From positions 28,342 to 92,341 of the forward strand of contig CAZDSU010000021.1 of assembly GCA_964508135.1 (NCBI GenBank): a DNA stretch of 64,000 bases, in the 5' to 3' direction. This document shows, one piece after another, positions 48,419-59,442 of the stretch. The DNA comes from UBA6168 sp964508135. Its GTDB lineage: Bacteria; Bacteroidota; Bacteroidia; Chitinophagales; Saprospiraceae. The number at the start of each line of letters is the position of its first letter. Position 1 is the stretch's first letter. The notes beneath the pieces are model-generated. The model worked only from the letters and a program-made list of their open reading frames with translations, was not told the origin of the DNA and did not search any database. A program made the position numbers and the translations under genes.

Positions 48419-49845
48419 TGATGTCGAATCGGATTTCTATACAGAACGGTGCAAACCCCTCCAAGTTCACGGCTGAAAACAATTTCCCAATCCCGCTTCA
48501 GCTCGTCAATTTCTGCATCAGAAAAATCGTTCATTATGTTCGAATAGAATACATAACAATTGGACGGCAGGTTTTTATCTACAAAGCCTTCCCCTACCCC
48601 ATTAAGTTCATAAATTTCACGGTCCCCAATATTTGGGAAAGCCGTTCCTACTTGACCGTAAGGGATATTTGCTTTTTCCAGAAACTCCTTTGTCTGATTC
48701 AAAAGGCCATACCAAGGAAGGTGCGCCAATGTACTGTCCCACCCCATCGCAGTTTTCTGAGGGTAAACCCAGAAATTGCCAGTAGCAAGTCCTAGACAGA
48801 GCGCTGGAATTGCCAAATTGTACCACCGCTTTTGAACCACCCTTGAATATTGGTTGCAAATAAAATAGAGCACCAAGAAATTTAGGGACAAGAAGAACGG
48901 TAGAAAATAGCGATGAGCCAACAATCCTTTATAGAACAATTGTGAAGGGCCTACGGCCAGAAACACGAAAATAGTCAGCGCAACTAGCTGCCACCCAGTT
49001 TGGTGACGGTTGGGTTTTGGTATTTTCCAATTTGTTTTTCTGAGGCCAATGTAGCCCAATGAAGCTATTCCAATCCAAACGAACACCCTTCCAAAGTCGA
49101 GAAAACGCCACCCCATTATCCCGATATTCCTTACAAAGCCTTGAAAATCAACAGGTTCAAAACTAGGTGCCCATGTGGAGCCTGCATGATAGCCAATCCA
49201 ACCCGTTTGTGTCCAATGAAAGAGGAGATAACTTACAGACAGCAGCCCTCCGGGCAGAAATGGCAAAAGTTTCTTGAAAAGAAGATTGACGCTAAATTTT
49301 TTATCCGATTCGTAAATCGAGAAGGCAAACATTGCAAACCCTATCATCATGCCTCGTGTGCTGATAAGCCCAAGCCCAATAGTAGCCAAGACTAACCACC
49401 AACTTTTGTTTGACCAAATTGCCCAAACCGACATCAAAAAGCAACAAACCAACACCAAATCTGGACTGACCAATACGGATTGGCCAGCAAGTACCGGGTC
49501 AACAAAACAAAGCAGTACCATCCAAGGTGCCATGCTCTGTCCCAATAGCTTTCTGCCAATTGCTTGAAGAAAGTAAACTATCCCGAAAAGAAATGGAAGC
49601 ATGGCAAAATGGCTGGCGCAAAGTGTCTTGCCAAATATTTTCCATACTAACGCAATGTACATTCCAAACAGTGGTGGATGCCCACTGTCTATCTCCTTCG
49701 GTAGGATAAGCGTCTGGAAATCAGTCACGTAGAAGAAATGCCCATGTTTAGAGGCAAGTTGAACTGTATCCCAAAAAAAAGGATTGTTGCACACGAAACA
49801 CGTGACTATAAAAACGATTGTATAGAAAAGGGTGAGCCTCATCAA
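48406..49845 (-). CDS. GT39-like integral membrane glycosyltransferase
   Basis: This 479-residue polytopic protein has about 10-12 membrane helices. The N-terminal loop has WDTVQLASKHGHFFY and EIDSGHPPLFGMYIALVWKIFGK; the acidic residue followed by HPP fits the GT39/ArnT family, which uses polyprenyl-phosphate sugars in the periplasm. The C-terminal soluble tail is short (about 75 residues). The acceptor is unknown. The gene overlaps trmH by 13 bp. Confidence 0.8.
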   Translation of the reverse strand: MMRLTLFYTIVFIVTCFVCNNPFFWDTVQLASKHGHFFYVTDFQTLILPKEIDSGHPPLFGMYIALVWKIFGKTLCASHFAMLPFLFGIVYFLQAIGRKLLGQSMAPWMVLLCFVDPVLAGQSVLVSPDLVLVCCFLMSVWAIWSNKSWWLVLATIGLGLISTRGMMIGFAMFAFSIYESDKKFSVNLLFKKLLPFLPGGLLSVSYLLFHWTQTGWIGYHAGSTWAPSFEPVDFQGFVRNIGIMGWRFLDFGRVFVWIGIASLGYIGLRKTNWKIPKPNRHQTGWQLVALTIFVFLAVGPSQLFYKGLLAHRYFLPFFLSLNFLVLYFICNQYSRVVQKRWYNLAIPALCLGLATGNFWVYPQKTAMGWDSTLAHLPWYGLLNQTKEFLEKANIPYGQVGTAFPNIGDREIYELNGVGEGFVDKNLPSNCYVFYSNIMNDFSDAEIDELKRDWEIVFSRELGGVCTVLYRNPIRHQCAN

Positions 49846-49956
49846 ACTGACAATTAGATTTGAAGTGAAGTGAAGTCCAAAACCTCAGCGTACTAGTTCT
49901 AACTTCAATCTTCTCGCTAGCGCCAAAACCCAAGTTCCAATAGATTTAGGGTATTG

Positions 49957-51562
49957 TTACTTCAAGCAAGCTTTCACGAAACCGACGAAAAGTGGGTGCG
50001 GTGTTTCAACTGTACTTTTCAACTCAGGATGAAACTGCACCCCGACGAACCAAGGATGGTCCTTCAATTCAACGATTTCAACCAAGTTGTTTTCTTTGTT
50101 GATTCCTGTGGCCAAAAGCCCGGCCTTTTCCATCCTTTCCAAATAATCGTTATTGAATTCGTACCGATGTCGGTGCCGTTCGCTGATATGAATTGAGCGA
50201 TAGGCTTTGTAGGCATGTGAGTTCTTTTTCACGTCGCAATCGTATGCGCCAAGCCGCATCGTACCACCTTTTTTGGTGATTTTTTTCTGGTCTGGCATCA
50301 GGTCAATCACGGGATCAGCAGCTTTGGGGTTTACTTCCGTAGAAGCTGCACCTTCAATCTGCAAGACGTTTCTGGCAAACTCCACGACTGCGCACTGCAT
50401 GCCTAGGCAAATGCCGAAAAAAGGCATATCATTTTCCCTTGCGTATCGGATGGCATTTATTTTCCCCTCAATCCCTCGCTCGCCAAAGCCTGGCGCTACC
50501 AAGATGCCATCTAGGTCTGCCAGTTTTCGACCTACATCATCGTAGTCGCCTGCAAGCGACTCAGAGTGGATTGGCACTACATGTACCCGACATTCGTTGA
50601 CCGCCCCAGNNNNNNNNNNTTTATGCCTCAAAAATGGACTTGTCGGCATCTTGCAGTTCATGATATTTGCCAATCAAGCCCACCCGAACGGCATGGACGG
50701 GGTTCTTGAGCCTACCAAGAAAGGCTTTCCAAGGGGCGAGGTCTGGCTCCTTCCGGTCTGGCAACCGCATCTTCAACATCACTGTGGTGTCCAGTTTTTC
50801 CTTTGCCATCAGCAGCGGCACGTCGTAAATCGTTTCGGCATCAATGGCCTCTACTACGGAACCGATGTCCACGTTGCAGAACAGCGCCAATTTGCGACGG
50901 ATGTCCATGTTGATGGGATGCTCTGTCCGACAAACCAAGATGTCTGGTTGGATACCTGCACTGAGCAACTCCTTGACGGAGTGTTGCGTTGGCTTGGTCT
51001 TCAGCTCTTTTGCGGCGTTGAGATAGGGAACCAGCGTCAGGTGGATGACCATGCAATTGTCCCGCCCAAGCTCCCAACGGAGCTGGCGAAGGGCCTCCAG
51101 ATAGGGCAACGATTCAATATCGCCCACCGTGCCTCCAAGCTCGGTGATGACAATATCGTATTGATTGGTAGCGCCAAGCAGTTGCGCCCTCCGCTTGATT
51201 TCGTCAGTGATGTGGGGGATGACCTGCACCGTTTTTCCTAAATAATCGCCCGCCCGCTCTTTGTTGATGACGGTTTGGTAAATGCGGCCGGTGGTCACGT
51301 TGTTTGCCTGGGAAGTTGGCTTGTTCAAAAAACGCTCGTAATGCCCAAGGTCGAGGTCGGTTTCTGCTCCATCATCAGTCACATAGCACTCCCCATGCTC
51401 GTAGGGGTTCAGAGTGCCGGGGTCCACATTAATATATGGGTCAAATTTTTGGATGGTGACGCTGAAGCCTCTTGCCTGGAGTAGTTTGGCAAGTGAAGCT
51501 GAAATAATGCCTTTACCAAGCGAGGAAGTAACACCTCCCGTAACAAAAATATACTTAGCCAT
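49957..51562 (-). CDS. pyrG: CTP synthase, interrupted by an assembly gap
   Basis: CTP synthase makes CTP from UTP, glutamine and ATP. The N-terminal amidoligase starts MAKYIFVTGGVTSSLGKGI at 51562 (a longer frame to 51622 adds 20 unlikely residues) and reaches VRVGLIGKYHELQDADKSIFEA. The C-terminal glutamine amidotransferase resumes with GAVNECRVHVVPIHSE and has GFGERGIEGKINAIRYARE, the nucleophile Cys in FFGICLGMQCAVVEFAR and the HPELKSTVETPHPLF end. Ten N (50610-50619) separate the halves, and the apparent stop TAA touches the gap. Expected residues across it are about EALKHAGAVNEC, so the frame break is almost certainly an assembly artefact. Confidence 0.95.
50610..50619. other. Assembly gap (10 N)
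   Basis: Ten unknown bases join two contigs inside pyrG. The true distance is unknown. Comparing with conserved CTP synthase sequence suggests the contig ends are very close and that a base is missing or wrong near 50620-50623. Confidence 0.99.
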
Positions 51563-51698
51563 TAAAAAAGAATGAAGGATGAATAGAAAGATGAAGGATT
51601 TGCCCACTGGCAATTCAGTCATGCTGTTACGGGATGCAAAGGTAGAAATTTATGCCGGTGAACCACCAGCAATGAGGAAATGATTTTTCTCAAAAACA

Positions 51699-52247
51699 TC
51701 AACGCCCTTTCCAAACCACTTCGTTTGCCCCAAGGTTTTGGCCTAATTTCCTGGCGAGTACAAATAGAAAGTCGGACAGCCGATTCAAATATTTGAGCAC
51801 TTCGGGGGACACCGGCTCGTCCATGTTCAGTGCCACCACCAATCGCTCGGCCCGTCGGCAAACGCAACGGGCAACATGGCAATGGGAGACCGTCAAATGT
51901 CCACCTGGAAGGATAAAATTTTTCAACGATGGAAGTGTTTCCTCCATCGCATCTATTTCATTTTCAAGGAGTTGTAAGTCAGATTGCGTCAGGGAGGGAA
52001 TAGGCAGGTTCTTTGCCGGGTCGGTTGAAAGGTTGGCACCTAAGTCAAAAAGTCGGTTCTGTATTTCAAACAAAACTGCCCTGATGTGGCCGTCATCTGT
52101 GCAATCACGAACCAATCCAATGAAGGAGTTCAACTCATCCACCGTGCCGTAGCATTCGATGCGAAGGTGGCTTTTAGGCAGTCGCTTTCCGCCAAATAGG
52201 GCGGTCTGGCCTTCGTCGCCAGTTTTGGTGTAAATTTTAAAGGCCAT
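51699..52247 (-). CDS. PduO-type cob(I)alamin adenosyltransferase
   Basis: About 182 residues with the start at 52247 (MAFKIYTKTGDEGQTALFGG). It transfers adenosyl from ATP to cob(I)alamin to make coenzyme B12. The ATP-binding start TKTGDEGQTALFGGKR, the YGTVDELNSFIGL segment and the signature RCVCRRAERLVVAL are all present, as is LNRLSDFLFVLAR. It lies between pyrG and an ABC ATPase on the same strand. No other cobalamin genes are in view, which fits a salvage role. Confidence 0.95.
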   Translation of the reverse strand: MAFKIYTKTGDEGQTALFGGKRLPKSHLRIECYGTVDELNSFIGLVRDCTDDGHIRAVLFEIQNRLFDLGANLSTDPAKNLPIPSLTQSDLQLLENEIDAMEETLPSLKNFILPGGHLTVSHCHVARCVCRRAERLVVALNMDEPVSPEVLKYLNRLSDFLFVLARKLGQNLGANEVVWKGR

Positions 52248-52296
52248 CTTGATTGTGTATTTTTGTTTTTGGGAGTGTATTAGGCTGCCCATCCAA

Positions 52297-53010
52297 TCAA
52301 GCTTCCTGCATCACCCTGACTGGATTTGGGTTCGGCACATCGCTTTCAATCCTGCCGTCCCGCATTTTTACAATCCGATGTGCATATTCGGCGATGTCCG
52401 GTTCGTGCGTTACCAGCACGATGGTATTTCCCGCAGCATGGATTTCCTCAAAAAGGCCGATGATTTCGTAGGAAGTTTTTGAGTCGAGGTTGCCTGTTGG
52501 CTCGTCAGCCAAGATGATGCTGGGCGAGTTGACAAGGGCGCGTGCTATCGCCACCCGCTGCCGTTGGCCACCAGAAAGCTCGTTCGGCTTGTGATCCATC
52601 CGGTCGGATAGGCCCACGGAATCCAGGACGTGCTTCGCCTTTTCGATTCGCTCAGACCTGCTCAGGCCAGCATAAACCAGTGGCAGTGCTACGTTGTCCA
52701 GCGCTGAAAGCCTCGGCAACAAGTTAAAAGTTTGGAAAATGAAACCGATTTCTTTGTTCCTCACTCCTGCAAGCTCGCTGTCGTCCATGGTGCTCACATA
52801 GGAACCGTTCAGGATGTACTCGCCCGAAGTTGGGGTATCGAGGCATCCGATGAGGTTCATCAGCGTGGATTTCCCTGAACCGGAAGGGCCCATCAGTGCC
52901 ACGTATTCGTTTTTGAAAATCTCGAGGTTGACGCCTTGCAGCGCATTGACCACGTTGGCCCCCATGTAGTAGGTCTTAACCAAGTTGCGAACGGAAATTA
53001 ATGAATTCAT
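52297..53010 (-). CDS. ABC transporter ATP-binding protein (MacB/LolD type)
   Basis: This 237-residue ATPase has Walker A GPSGSGKST, Q-loop FIFQTFNLLP, signature LSGGQRQRVAIARAL, Walker B IILADEPTGNLDS and the switch His in VTHEPDIAEYAH. It matches the LolD/MacB subfamily, which drives lipoprotein release or efflux from the inner membrane. No permease gene is adjacent, so the partner must be elsewhere. It follows gatC by 33 bp on the same strand. Confidence 0.94.
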   Translation of the reverse strand: MNSLISVRNLVKTYYMGANVVNALQGVNLEIFKNEYVALMGPSGSGKSTLMNLIGCLDTPTSGEYILNGSYVSTMDDSELAGVRNKEIGFIFQTFNLLPRLSALDNVALPLVYAGLSRSERIEKAKHVLDSVGLSDRMDHKPNELSGGQRQRVAIARALVNSPSIILADEPTGNLDSKTSYEIIGLFEEIHAAGNTIVLVTHEPDIAEYAHRIVKMRDGRIESDVPNPNPVRVMQEA

Positions 53011-53043
53011 GCGTTTTTTTGATTTTTCTTAAAATAGCGCCAG

Positions 53044-53331
53044 TTAATAAATCACTTTGGGCACTTTGAAATAAGGCTCGTTTTTTTCGGGAGCGTTCAT
53101 CAGGGCCTGCTCATTGGTCACTTGCCCCTTAATTTCGTCTTCTCGAAACATGTTTACAGCATCGGAAATATAAGTCAACGGCTCCACATTGGAGGTGTCA
53201 AGCTCCTTCAATTTCTCGACCATTTGAAGGATATTGGTCAAATCCATCCCTAAACGCTCCCGCTCACCTTCTGAGAGTTCAAGCTTGGCCAAATTTTCAA
53301 GTTTTAAAATTAGGTCACGGTCTATCTGCAT
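53044..53331 (-). CDS. gatC: Asp-tRNA(Asn)/Glu-tRNA(Gln) amidotransferase subunit C
   Basis: This 95-residue small subunit wraps around GatA and stabilises GatCAB, which amidates misacylated Glu-tRNA(Gln) or Asp-tRNA(Asn). Family features are the start LILKLENLAKLELSEGERERL, the core LTNILQMVEKLKELDTSNVEPL, and the end MNAPEKNEPYFKVPKVI. gatA and gatB are not in the window, which is common. Confidence 0.94.
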   Translation of the reverse strand: MQIDRDLILKLENLAKLELSEGERERLGMDLTNILQMVEKLKELDTSNVEPLTYISDAVNMFREDEIKGQVTNEQALMNAPEKNEPYFKVPKVIY

Positions 53332-53508
53332 AATCGTTTTTTAGATGATTCGCCACATTTCATAGAGAGAATTCGGGTTAGGGGTTTTCGAAGTCGAAAG
53401 TTTTCCTGGGTTGTGCCGCCTACAGGTTTCCTGGAACCTGAAAACCGAAAACCCTTTATTCTGAGCAAAGTTTCTATTTTCGTGCTTGTTTAGGAAACAA
53501 CAAAACTG

Positions 53509-54150
53509 ATGAGTGAACAAGTGAAACCCATTGTGAAGCACATAGCAATCGCCGGCAACATCGGCGCTGGTAAAACCACGCTTTGCGCAAAGCTTGCCCG
53601 CCATTTCAATTGGGAAACCCATTTCGAAAGCACGGACGACAACCCCTACCTCGCCGATTTCTACCACGACATGCAGCGGTGGTCGTTCAATCTGCAAATC
53701 TACTTTTTAAACAATCGTTACCAACAGGTTTTGAAGATTTTGCAAGGTGGGCATACGGTCATTCAGGACCGGACGATTTACGAAGACGCCTATATTTTCG
53801 CACCAAACCTGCACGACATGGGGCTGATGACCAGTCGGGACTATGAAAATTATTTCAGCCTTTTCCAAACCATGTCCTCGCAGATCCAGGCGCCCGACCT
53901 GCTCATTTACCTGAAAGCCAGCATCCCGACCTTGGTTTCCCATATTCAATCGAGGGGTCGTGACTACGAAGGGAGCATGAGCCTCGACTATCTCAGGCGC
54001 CTTAACGAGCGCTACGAACAATGGATCAGTGGCTATAAGGAAGGTAAATTGCTTGTCATCAATTCAGATGAAATTGATTTTGAGTCCAACCCAGAGGACC
54101 TTGGCAAAGTCGTCAACAACGTCCGAGCAGAGCTGCACGGGCTTTTTTAA
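53509..54150 (+). CDS. Deoxynucleoside kinase
   Basis: This 213-residue P-loop kinase phosphorylates deoxynucleosides in salvage. Walker A is AGNIGAGKTTL, the substrate-side ESTDDNPYLADFYHDMQRWSFNLQIYFLN is typical of the dNK/dGK/dCK group, the catalytic DRTIYEDAYIFA carries the DRS-like motif, and the lid SRGRDYEGSMSLDYLRRLNERYEQWI is present. The substrate (dA/dG versus dC) is not resolved. It is divergent from gatC. Confidence 0.93.
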   Translation: MSEQVKPIVKHIAIAGNIGAGKTTLCAKLARHFNWETHFESTDDNPYLADFYHDMQRWSFNLQIYFLNNRYQQVLKILQGGHTVIQDRTIYEDAYIFAPNLHDMGLMTSRDYENYFSLFQTMSSQIQAPDLLIYLKASIPTLVSHIQSRGRDYEGSMSLDYLRRLNERYEQWISGYKEGKLLVINSDEIDFESNPEDLGKVVNNVRAELHGLF

Positions 54151-54152
54151 AC

Positions 54153-54329
54153 TTATGGTCTGGGCTGTGCTGGATTGATTGACTCCTTGGTCTTGGCAGA
54201 AATTTCATTGCTATTTTCACTGCGAAGTACCAAAAAGCCTATCAGTGCGATGTGAATTACCAAAGCTACCAGCAAGGCAATCCGACTGCGCAAGGTAGCG
54301 GCGTTTTCAAATTTTCGATTCGTCATCAT
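54153..54329 (-). CDS. Small single-pass membrane protein, hypothetical
   Basis: A 58-residue protein with the ATG at 54329 (MMTNRKFENAATLRSRIALLVALVIHIALIGFLVL). It has one membrane helix (about 17-36) and a short Ser/Glu/Lys tail. A longer frame to 54386 is possible. It lies just 2 bp from the converging dNK gene end. I do not recognise a family. Confidence 0.5.
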   Translation of the reverse strand: MMTNRKFENAATLRSRIALLVALVIHIALIGFLVLRSENSNEISAKTKESINPAQPRP

Positions 54330-54446
54330 GTCGTTGCGTTTTGGTATGGCATGAAAACGGTTGCCGTGGAGCGATATTTCGAGCAATTTCAGATTAACAA
54401 AAAATTATATCCCACAAGACTTCGCTAACTTTTAAAACTCCTCCGC

Positions 54447-54929
54447 ATGACAGCAATCGAACAACTCGTCCATGATTTCAAAGCTTTTTACAACGACAAC
54501 CCGTGGTTTGGCGACAGCTATCTCGATGTCATTTCTGATATTTCGCCAGCCGAAGCACTGGCAACGCCGCCCAACCAGCACTCGATTGTTGTCCTACTTT
54601 GGCACATGGTTAAATGGCGTAGGGCATTGACCGAACGGCTACTGGGCAACCTTGACTTCCGTGCCGATGTGTCAGATTCCGACAACTGGCCCGACTCCAT
54701 AGCACAAAATGCAGAAACTTGGGAAGCGGCAAAAGCTGCGTTTGCGGAGCAGCAAGCCATCATTGTTGAGCAGCTTTCCGCAAGGGACGAGGCGTTCCTG
54801 GATACTGATTTTGTGCCGGGGCGTACCTTTCGGCGACTGGCAGGAGGCGTTTTGCAGCACGATATTTATCACTTGGGGCAGGTAGCGATGGTGAAGGCGC
54901 TGGTGAGGAATGCAGGAATATGGCGGTAG
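54447..54929 (+). CDS. DinB-family four-helix protein
   Basis: This 160-residue DinB/YfiT-like four-helix bundle belongs to metal-binding proteins often linked to thiol transfer or stress. The three-His pattern is visible: QHSIVVLLWHMVKWRRAL, then the C-terminal LQHDIYHLGQVAMVKALV. Length is typical. A strong terminator follows. Actual substrate is unknown. Confidence 0.9.
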   Translation: MTAIEQLVHDFKAFYNDNPWFGDSYLDVISDISPAEALATPPNQHSIVVLLWHMVKWRRALTERLLGNLDFRADVSDSDNWPDSIAQNAETWEAAKAAFAEQQAIIVEQLSARDEAFLDTDFVPGRTFRRLAGGVLQHDIYHLGQVAMVKALVRNAGIWR

Positions 54930-54950
54930 AGAGGATTCAAAAATAAACCT

Positions 54951-54987
54951 AAAAATGCCGATGCAAATCTTGCATCGGCATTTTTTT
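54951..54987. terminator. Bidirectional terminator between DinB-like and OmpA-like genes
   Basis: TGCCGATGCAA pairs with TTGCATCGGCA around the loop ATC, with AAAAA before and TTTTTTT after. It fits the ends of two convergent genes. Confidence 0.93.
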
Positions 54988-55008
54988 ACATAAAAACCTG
55001 ACAATCAA

Positions 55009-55923
55009 TTACTTCTTGCCACCTGCGTTCGGCTCCAACAACTGAAAAAACTGGTCAAGTTTCGGCAGGATAATGATTTCAGTGCGGCGATTTTTACTCT
55101 TGCCTTGATCCGTTGCATTGGTATCCTTTGGCACAAATTGACTACGGCCACCCGCCGTCATGCGCTCGGGTTTCACGTTGTACTTCCATTGCAGGAGTCG
55201 TACCACAGATGTTGCCCGAAGAGCGCTCAAATCCCAGTTATCCTTGATGAATTCCGTCTTGATGGGCACGGTATCGGTGTGGCCCTCCACGAGAATGTCA
55301 AGTTCATTGTGGTCGTTTACCACCTTGGCGATTTTACCGAGTACCGTCTCGGCGGCTGGCTTGATGATGTAGCTGCCAGAGTTGAAGAGCATTTTGTCGG
55401 AAAGCGAGATGTACACCACCCCTTTTCTCACCTCGATGTTCACATCCTCGTCGTTCACGTCGGCGAGGGAACGCTTGAGGTTCATCACGAGGGCGAGGTT
55501 TAGCGAGTCTTTTCGCTGGATAGTGCCGGTCAGGTCTTTGATGTAGGTGTTCTGCTGGTTGATGGCCTCCAGCGATTTCTGGATGCTCTCTGCACCCGAC
55601 TTGCTGATGACGGAAAGGTCGGAAAGCCTATCGAGCAGGTTCTTGTTGGTGCCCTGAAGGTTGTTGATTTGGTCTTCAAGCGACTTTGCCCTGCTGCGCT
55701 CGGCGGCCAATTCGGCTTCACGAGCTGAGAGCTGGTTGCCTCGCATTTCAAGGTCAGTGCGAAAGCTGGTTTTGCTGCGCTCGCATTCCTTCAGGTCCTC
55801 TTCGAGCTTGCTGTGCGACGTGCGAATGCTGTCACGCTCGGCTTGAAGGTCAATAAATTTTTTCTTGGAAACGCAGGAACTTAGCAAGGACAAGCCAAGG
55901 AATAAAAAAAGTATTTTTTTCAT
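55009..55923 (-). CDS. OmpA-family lipoprotein with long coiled coil
   Basis: This 304-residue protein has a lipoprotein signal MKKILFLFLGLSLLSSC (Cys17). A coiled coil follows (about 25-150, heptad-rich ERDSIRTSHSKLEEDLKECERSKTSFRTDLEMRGNQLSAREAELAAERSRAKSLEDQINNLQ). The OmpA domain (about 165-290) has the peptidoglycan-binding motifs ILVEGHTDTVP and NWDLSALRATSVVRLL, and the end QGKSKNRRTEIII. It probably anchors the outer membrane to peptidoglycan. It is alone on its strand. Confidence 0.94.
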   Translation of the reverse strand: MKKILFLFLGLSLLSSCVSKKKFIDLQAERDSIRTSHSKLEEDLKECERSKTSFRTDLEMRGNQLSAREAELAAERSRAKSLEDQINNLQGTNKNLLDRLSDLSVISKSGAESIQKSLEAINQQNTYIKDLTGTIQRKDSLNLALVMNLKRSLADVNDEDVNIEVRKGVVYISLSDKMLFNSGSYIIKPAAETVLGKIAKVVNDHNELDILVEGHTDTVPIKTEFIKDNWDLSALRATSVVRLLQWKYNVKPERMTAGGRSQFVPKDTNATDQGKSKNRRTEIIILPKLDQFFQLLEPNAGGKK

Positions 55924-56366
55924 GGAGAATAAGGTTTTAATGATTTTAACAAATTGTATTCAACAGGATTTTTTGGAGACAAGAAACTGATAGTCAATTA
56001 TTTATCTCACTAAAAAATTTCCTTTTTGACAATGATTAAAGTGCCGGCCAAAGATAATCCCACTTATCAATTTATACTCCATCTGGAACAAGATGTTTGA
56101 TTCAGGCTCACTATTGCGTTTGTTTTTCTGCAAAAAAACATAAGCTTGCAAACGTTTTGAAGCCAACGATTTCGGCTCATGACGCCTTAGCGTGAAAGCT
56201 AAGGGGGTTCGGGGGCGGCTGCGCCGCCCCCGATTCTCTTTCACCCCTGGAGCAGCCGCCGGAGGCGGCTGCTCCAGGGGGAGTGCGCTCTTGGGGGCGT
56301 TCCGCCCCCAAACCCCCTGTTTTCACGCTAAGGCGTCATGAGCTACGATTTCAAACCAAAATCTAG
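55924..56366. other. Intergenic region with large nested palindrome
   Basis: These 443 bases lie between two divergent genes. The OmpA-like side (55924-56170) is AT-rich and holds no recognised feature. The rest is the nested palindrome described as its own entry. No credible ORF or tRNA-like gene is present. Confidence 0.6.
56175..56343. repeat. 169-bp nested palindrome with cloverleaf-like folding
   Basis: A 23-bp perfect outer stem pairs 56175-56197 with 56321-56343. It continues as an 8-bp inner stem pairing 56202-56209 with 56311-56318. Inside are three hairpins: 56211-56231 (9-bp stem, loop TGC), 56244-56280 (17-bp perfect stem, loop GGA) and 56291-56311 (9-bp stem, loop TTC). Outer arms hold CATGACGCCTTAGCGTGAAA. 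The GC-rich hairpins contrast with AT-rich flanks. Each strand can form the same four-way structure. No ORF or transposase is present. Confidence 0.95.
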
Positions 56367-56807
56367 ATGAAAGAACAGGGCAAAATGCAAAATTTCGCCT
56401 TCCGAAATGTTGGCGAACTGCTGGCTTTTTTACCAGAAGACCAGTTACTGATAACAGACGTACTTCGTGAATTGGTCTTCACCACACTACCCGATGTCCA
56501 AGAGCGCCTCTCGTTCAATGTGCCGTTTTACCGCCTCCACAAAGGCATCTGCTTTATTTGGCCAGGAGCAGTTTCGTGGGGCAACAAGACCTGGCAAGGC
56601 GTTGAGTTTGGCTTCAACTACGGCAACCTGTTGGACGACGAGGCCAACTACCTGGAGCGTGGCACCCGCAAGCAAGTGTTCAACAAGCGTTTTTTTTCGC
56701 CGGAAGAAATCAATGCCGAATTGTTGAGCACTTACCTGCTCGAAGCTGCGGAAATTGACGAAATGTTGTACTGGGAGAAGATGGCGAAGGCACGAAAGCG
56801 GAGTTGA
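56367..56807 (+). CDS. DUF1801-domain protein
   Basis: This 146-residue DUF1801 (YdhG-like) protein has the pattern DVLRELVFTTLPDVQERLSFNVPFYRLHKGICFIWPG with the typical central tyrosine-rich strand. YVEFG-type VEFGFNYGNLL follows. Function is not established. Its start lies 23 bp after the cloverleaf palindrome, which may form its leader. It converges with typA. Confidence 0.85.
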   Translation: MKEQGKMQNFAFRNVGELLAFLPEDQLLITDVLRELVFTTLPDVQERLSFNVPFYRLHKGICFIWPGAVSWGNKTWQGVEFGFNYGNLLDDEANYLERGTRKQVFNKRFFSPEEINAELLSTYLLEAAEIDEMLYWEKMAKARKRS

Positions 56808-56873
56808 TAATGGGGTTGATGAGCGCTATTGAAAGTTGATTCCCCCAATGCCAGAACCAACCAACCCAAACGA

Positions 56874-56917
56874 AAAAGCTCCGGAGTGGAAAATCCACCC
56901 GGAGCTTTTTTATTTTT
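56874..56917. terminator. Bidirectional terminator between DUF1801 gene and typA
   Basis: AAGCTCCGG (56876-56884) pairs with CCGGAGCTT (56899-56907). The inner GTGGA/TCCAC also pairs. AAAAA runs before and TTTTTT after. Confidence 0.93.
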
Positions 56918-56948
56918 AAAAACGAGCAGGCACGTGCCTACTTGATTA

Positions 56949-58775
<1,827 letters not shown>

Positions 58776-58780
58776 AAAAT

Positions 58781-58812
58781 GATGAATGGTAAATGATGAA
58801 TGATGAATTGGA
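58781..58812. repeat. Degenerate heptamer array upstream of typA
   Basis: The plus strand reads ATGATGA, ATGGTAA, ATGATGA, ATGATGA and ATTGG. This is the same family of short tandem units seen inside the megasynthase. It lies within the untranslated leader of typA. Confidence 0.8.
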
Positions 58813-58985
58813 AACGACTAAACGTTAAAGAAGTCAGTCAGTTTTGCAGCCAAATCGGCAGTAATTCACCATTTTTTCAAAAGAGGCGCAAAGGTAGGCA
58901 TTTTACCCACTTGTTACAATTCAACTAGAATAATATTTTGTTACCTCTATTAAAAATTTATGCTTTCCAAATTTCTGCGAAGAAA

Positions 58986-59411
58986 TTACTGCCCAGAGAC
59001 CTTCAGAATCCTTTCAGCTGCTTCAATGCTGTTGTTCATGGCATCCCGCACTTTTGCTATTTCCAGCTTTTCGTTCTGGAGGTAGTCCATGATTTCTTCG
59101 TGACTTTTTGAGTCCCTCAGTTTTTCAGGCCCTGTGAAGTTGTTCATCCAACTCATCATTGCATCTTCCGCTTTTTCAAGCTGGGATTGGGCGGCATTTA
59201 CCGCTGCTTCGCTGGTAGAGTCGGTGGGCATTTCCTTCAACCCACCTTTGAGTTTTACGATTTCTGACATCTTCGGCATTACCCCGTCATGGATGGCAAA
59301 GACCTCATTGCGAAGCGCATCTTCCTGTTCAAAAGATGGGTTTGAGCCACCACAACTGGTGAGCAGCAAGAGCGCAAATGGCAACAATTTTAAGAACCCA
59401 CTATTTTTCAT
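58986..59411 (-). CDS. Hypothetical helical lipoprotein
   Basis: This 141-residue protein has the lipoprotein signal ...FALLLLTSCGG (Cys20). The mature part is predicted to be all helical, with KMSEIVKLKGGLKEMP, EAAVNAAQSQLEKAEDAMMSWMNNFTGPEKL and SHEEIMDYLQNEKLEIAKVRDAMNNSIEAAERIL. It resembles small Bacteroidetes lipoproteins of unknown function. It follows the GT4 gene by 31 bp on the same strand. Confidence 0.75.
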   Translation of the reverse strand: MKNSGFLKLLPFALLLLTSCGGSNPSFEQEDALRNEVFAIHDGVMPKMSEIVKLKGGLKEMPTDSTSEAAVNAAQSQLEKAEDAMMSWMNNFTGPEKLRDSKSHEEIMDYLQNEKLEIAKVRDAMNNSIEAAERILKVSGQ

Positions 59412-59442
59412 CAGTACTAGTTTTAATTTAAATTTTTGATTA

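Noticed and set aside
50621..51622. pyrG as two genes or a pseudogene
   Set aside because: The break is at an assembly gap and the halves join without loss of conserved sequence.
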